A DNA stretch of 61,983 bases, from positions 1 to 61,983 of the forward strand of contig JAQXMB010000069.1 in the NCBI GenBank assembly GCA_029012425.1. Reading direction: 5' to 3'. Shown in pieces: positions 61,797 to 61,983 of this stretch. The stretch is from a bacterium (GTDB taxonomy: Bacteria > Bacillota > Clostridia > Lachnospirales > Lachnospiraceae). Each line of letters opens with the position of its first letter. The first letter of the stretch is position 1. The notes under the pieces were generated by a model. It was given only the letters and a program-made list of their open reading frames with translations, was not told the DNA's origin and searched no databases. The position numbers and the translations under genes were made by a program.

Positions 61797-61983
61797 TTGC
61801 AGAGTCGTGTTCTCCATCCGATTTTTCCGGCTTCGTATGTGACAGCTCTCCCGCACGCATGTCTGTTCTGCCTTCGTTGCCCGACCCATTCCGATGAGCC
61901 TTAGCAAACACTAACTCGTGTTCAGCAATGGCTTCCACGAGTTATAAGTCTCATCTCCATCGTGCAAAGGCAGCAGAATCAGA
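61797..61983 (+). other. Unassigned transcribed region with strong hairpin, runs off the edge
   Basis: Behind the outward promoter no open frame with a start and ribosome site is seen on the plus strand. A hairpin at 61893-61955 has two stems: GATGAGCCTTA with TAAGTCTCATC (one mismatch), and TAACTCGTG with CACGAGTTA, joined by an 8-base one-sided bulge and closed by a 15-base loop. On the minus strand a short frame (LILLPLHDGDE...NTS) ends at 61910-61912 and could be the tail of an off-window gene. A structured RNA such as 6S RNA is possible but not recognised. Confidence 0.35.

Noticed and set aside
1..61983. CRISPR arrays, insertion sequences, rRNA genes, replication origin
   Set aside because: No regularly spaced repeats, transposase motifs, rRNA stretches or DnaA-box clusters were seen.

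Overview
This looks like a chromosomal segment of an anaerobic, probably motile gut-type Firmicute, most likely family Lachnospiraceae. The evidence is a moderate GC content, strong AGGAGG ribosome sites, class III (oxygen-sensitive) NrdD, a secG-rnr-ssrA-smpB block, GalT of the long Firmicutes type, DegV and DUF5721 proteins, CheV plus a chemoreceptor, and many 7TM hybrid kinases. I see no rRNA, phage, insertion sequence or CRISPR array. There is one tRNA (Gly-GCC) and one tmRNA.

Layout. 1-4.6 kb, minus strand: a 5'-truncated helicase remnant, a DUF4230 protein, a membrane protein, a TauE/SafE permease and an OmpR-type two-component system. 4.8-10 kb, plus strand: a compact operon making PAPS (cysD, cysNC fusion) followed by a PAPS-type sulfotransferase and a ChrA-family transporter, then a secreted GH25 lysozyme. 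No PAPS or sulfite reductase is present, so the set looks like a sulfation pathway rather than assimilation; it is the main biological lead of the window. 11-22 kb: an acidic membrane-anchored protein, CheV, a lipoprotein with a second two-component system, a chemoreceptor and a hybrid kinase whose kinase core is degenerate. 22-29.7 kb: housekeeping genes (DivIC-like protein, smpB, tmRNA, rnr, secG, capA-like, eno, greA).

29.7-40 kb: a degenerate EAL protein, nrdD with two NrdR-like boxes over its promoter, hisB downstream of a large hybrid kinase and its partner regulator, and an ECF S component. 40-47.7 kb: HAD phosphatase, tRNA-Gly, an FMN-binding-like protein, a secreted GH5 glucanase, and an operon in which a natural 5-formyl-THF cyclo-ligase/FolC fusion precedes proB and proA, then degV. 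47.9-62 kb: DUF5721, an LspA-like protein, a Csp-type subtilase, an extended ClpX, a COG1313 radical SAM enzyme, a three-gene cassette (condensation-type acyltransferase, zinc-ribbon membrane protein, alpha/beta hydrolase), galKT, a PAP2 phosphatase with an attenuator-like leader, hslO and a methyltransferase. The right edge has a strong outward promoter in front of a hairpin-rich region of unknown nature.

Many start codons were moved from the longest open frame to the codon with a good Shine-Dalgarno site; these choices are stated in the entries. All family names rest on reading motifs by eye, not on database searches.
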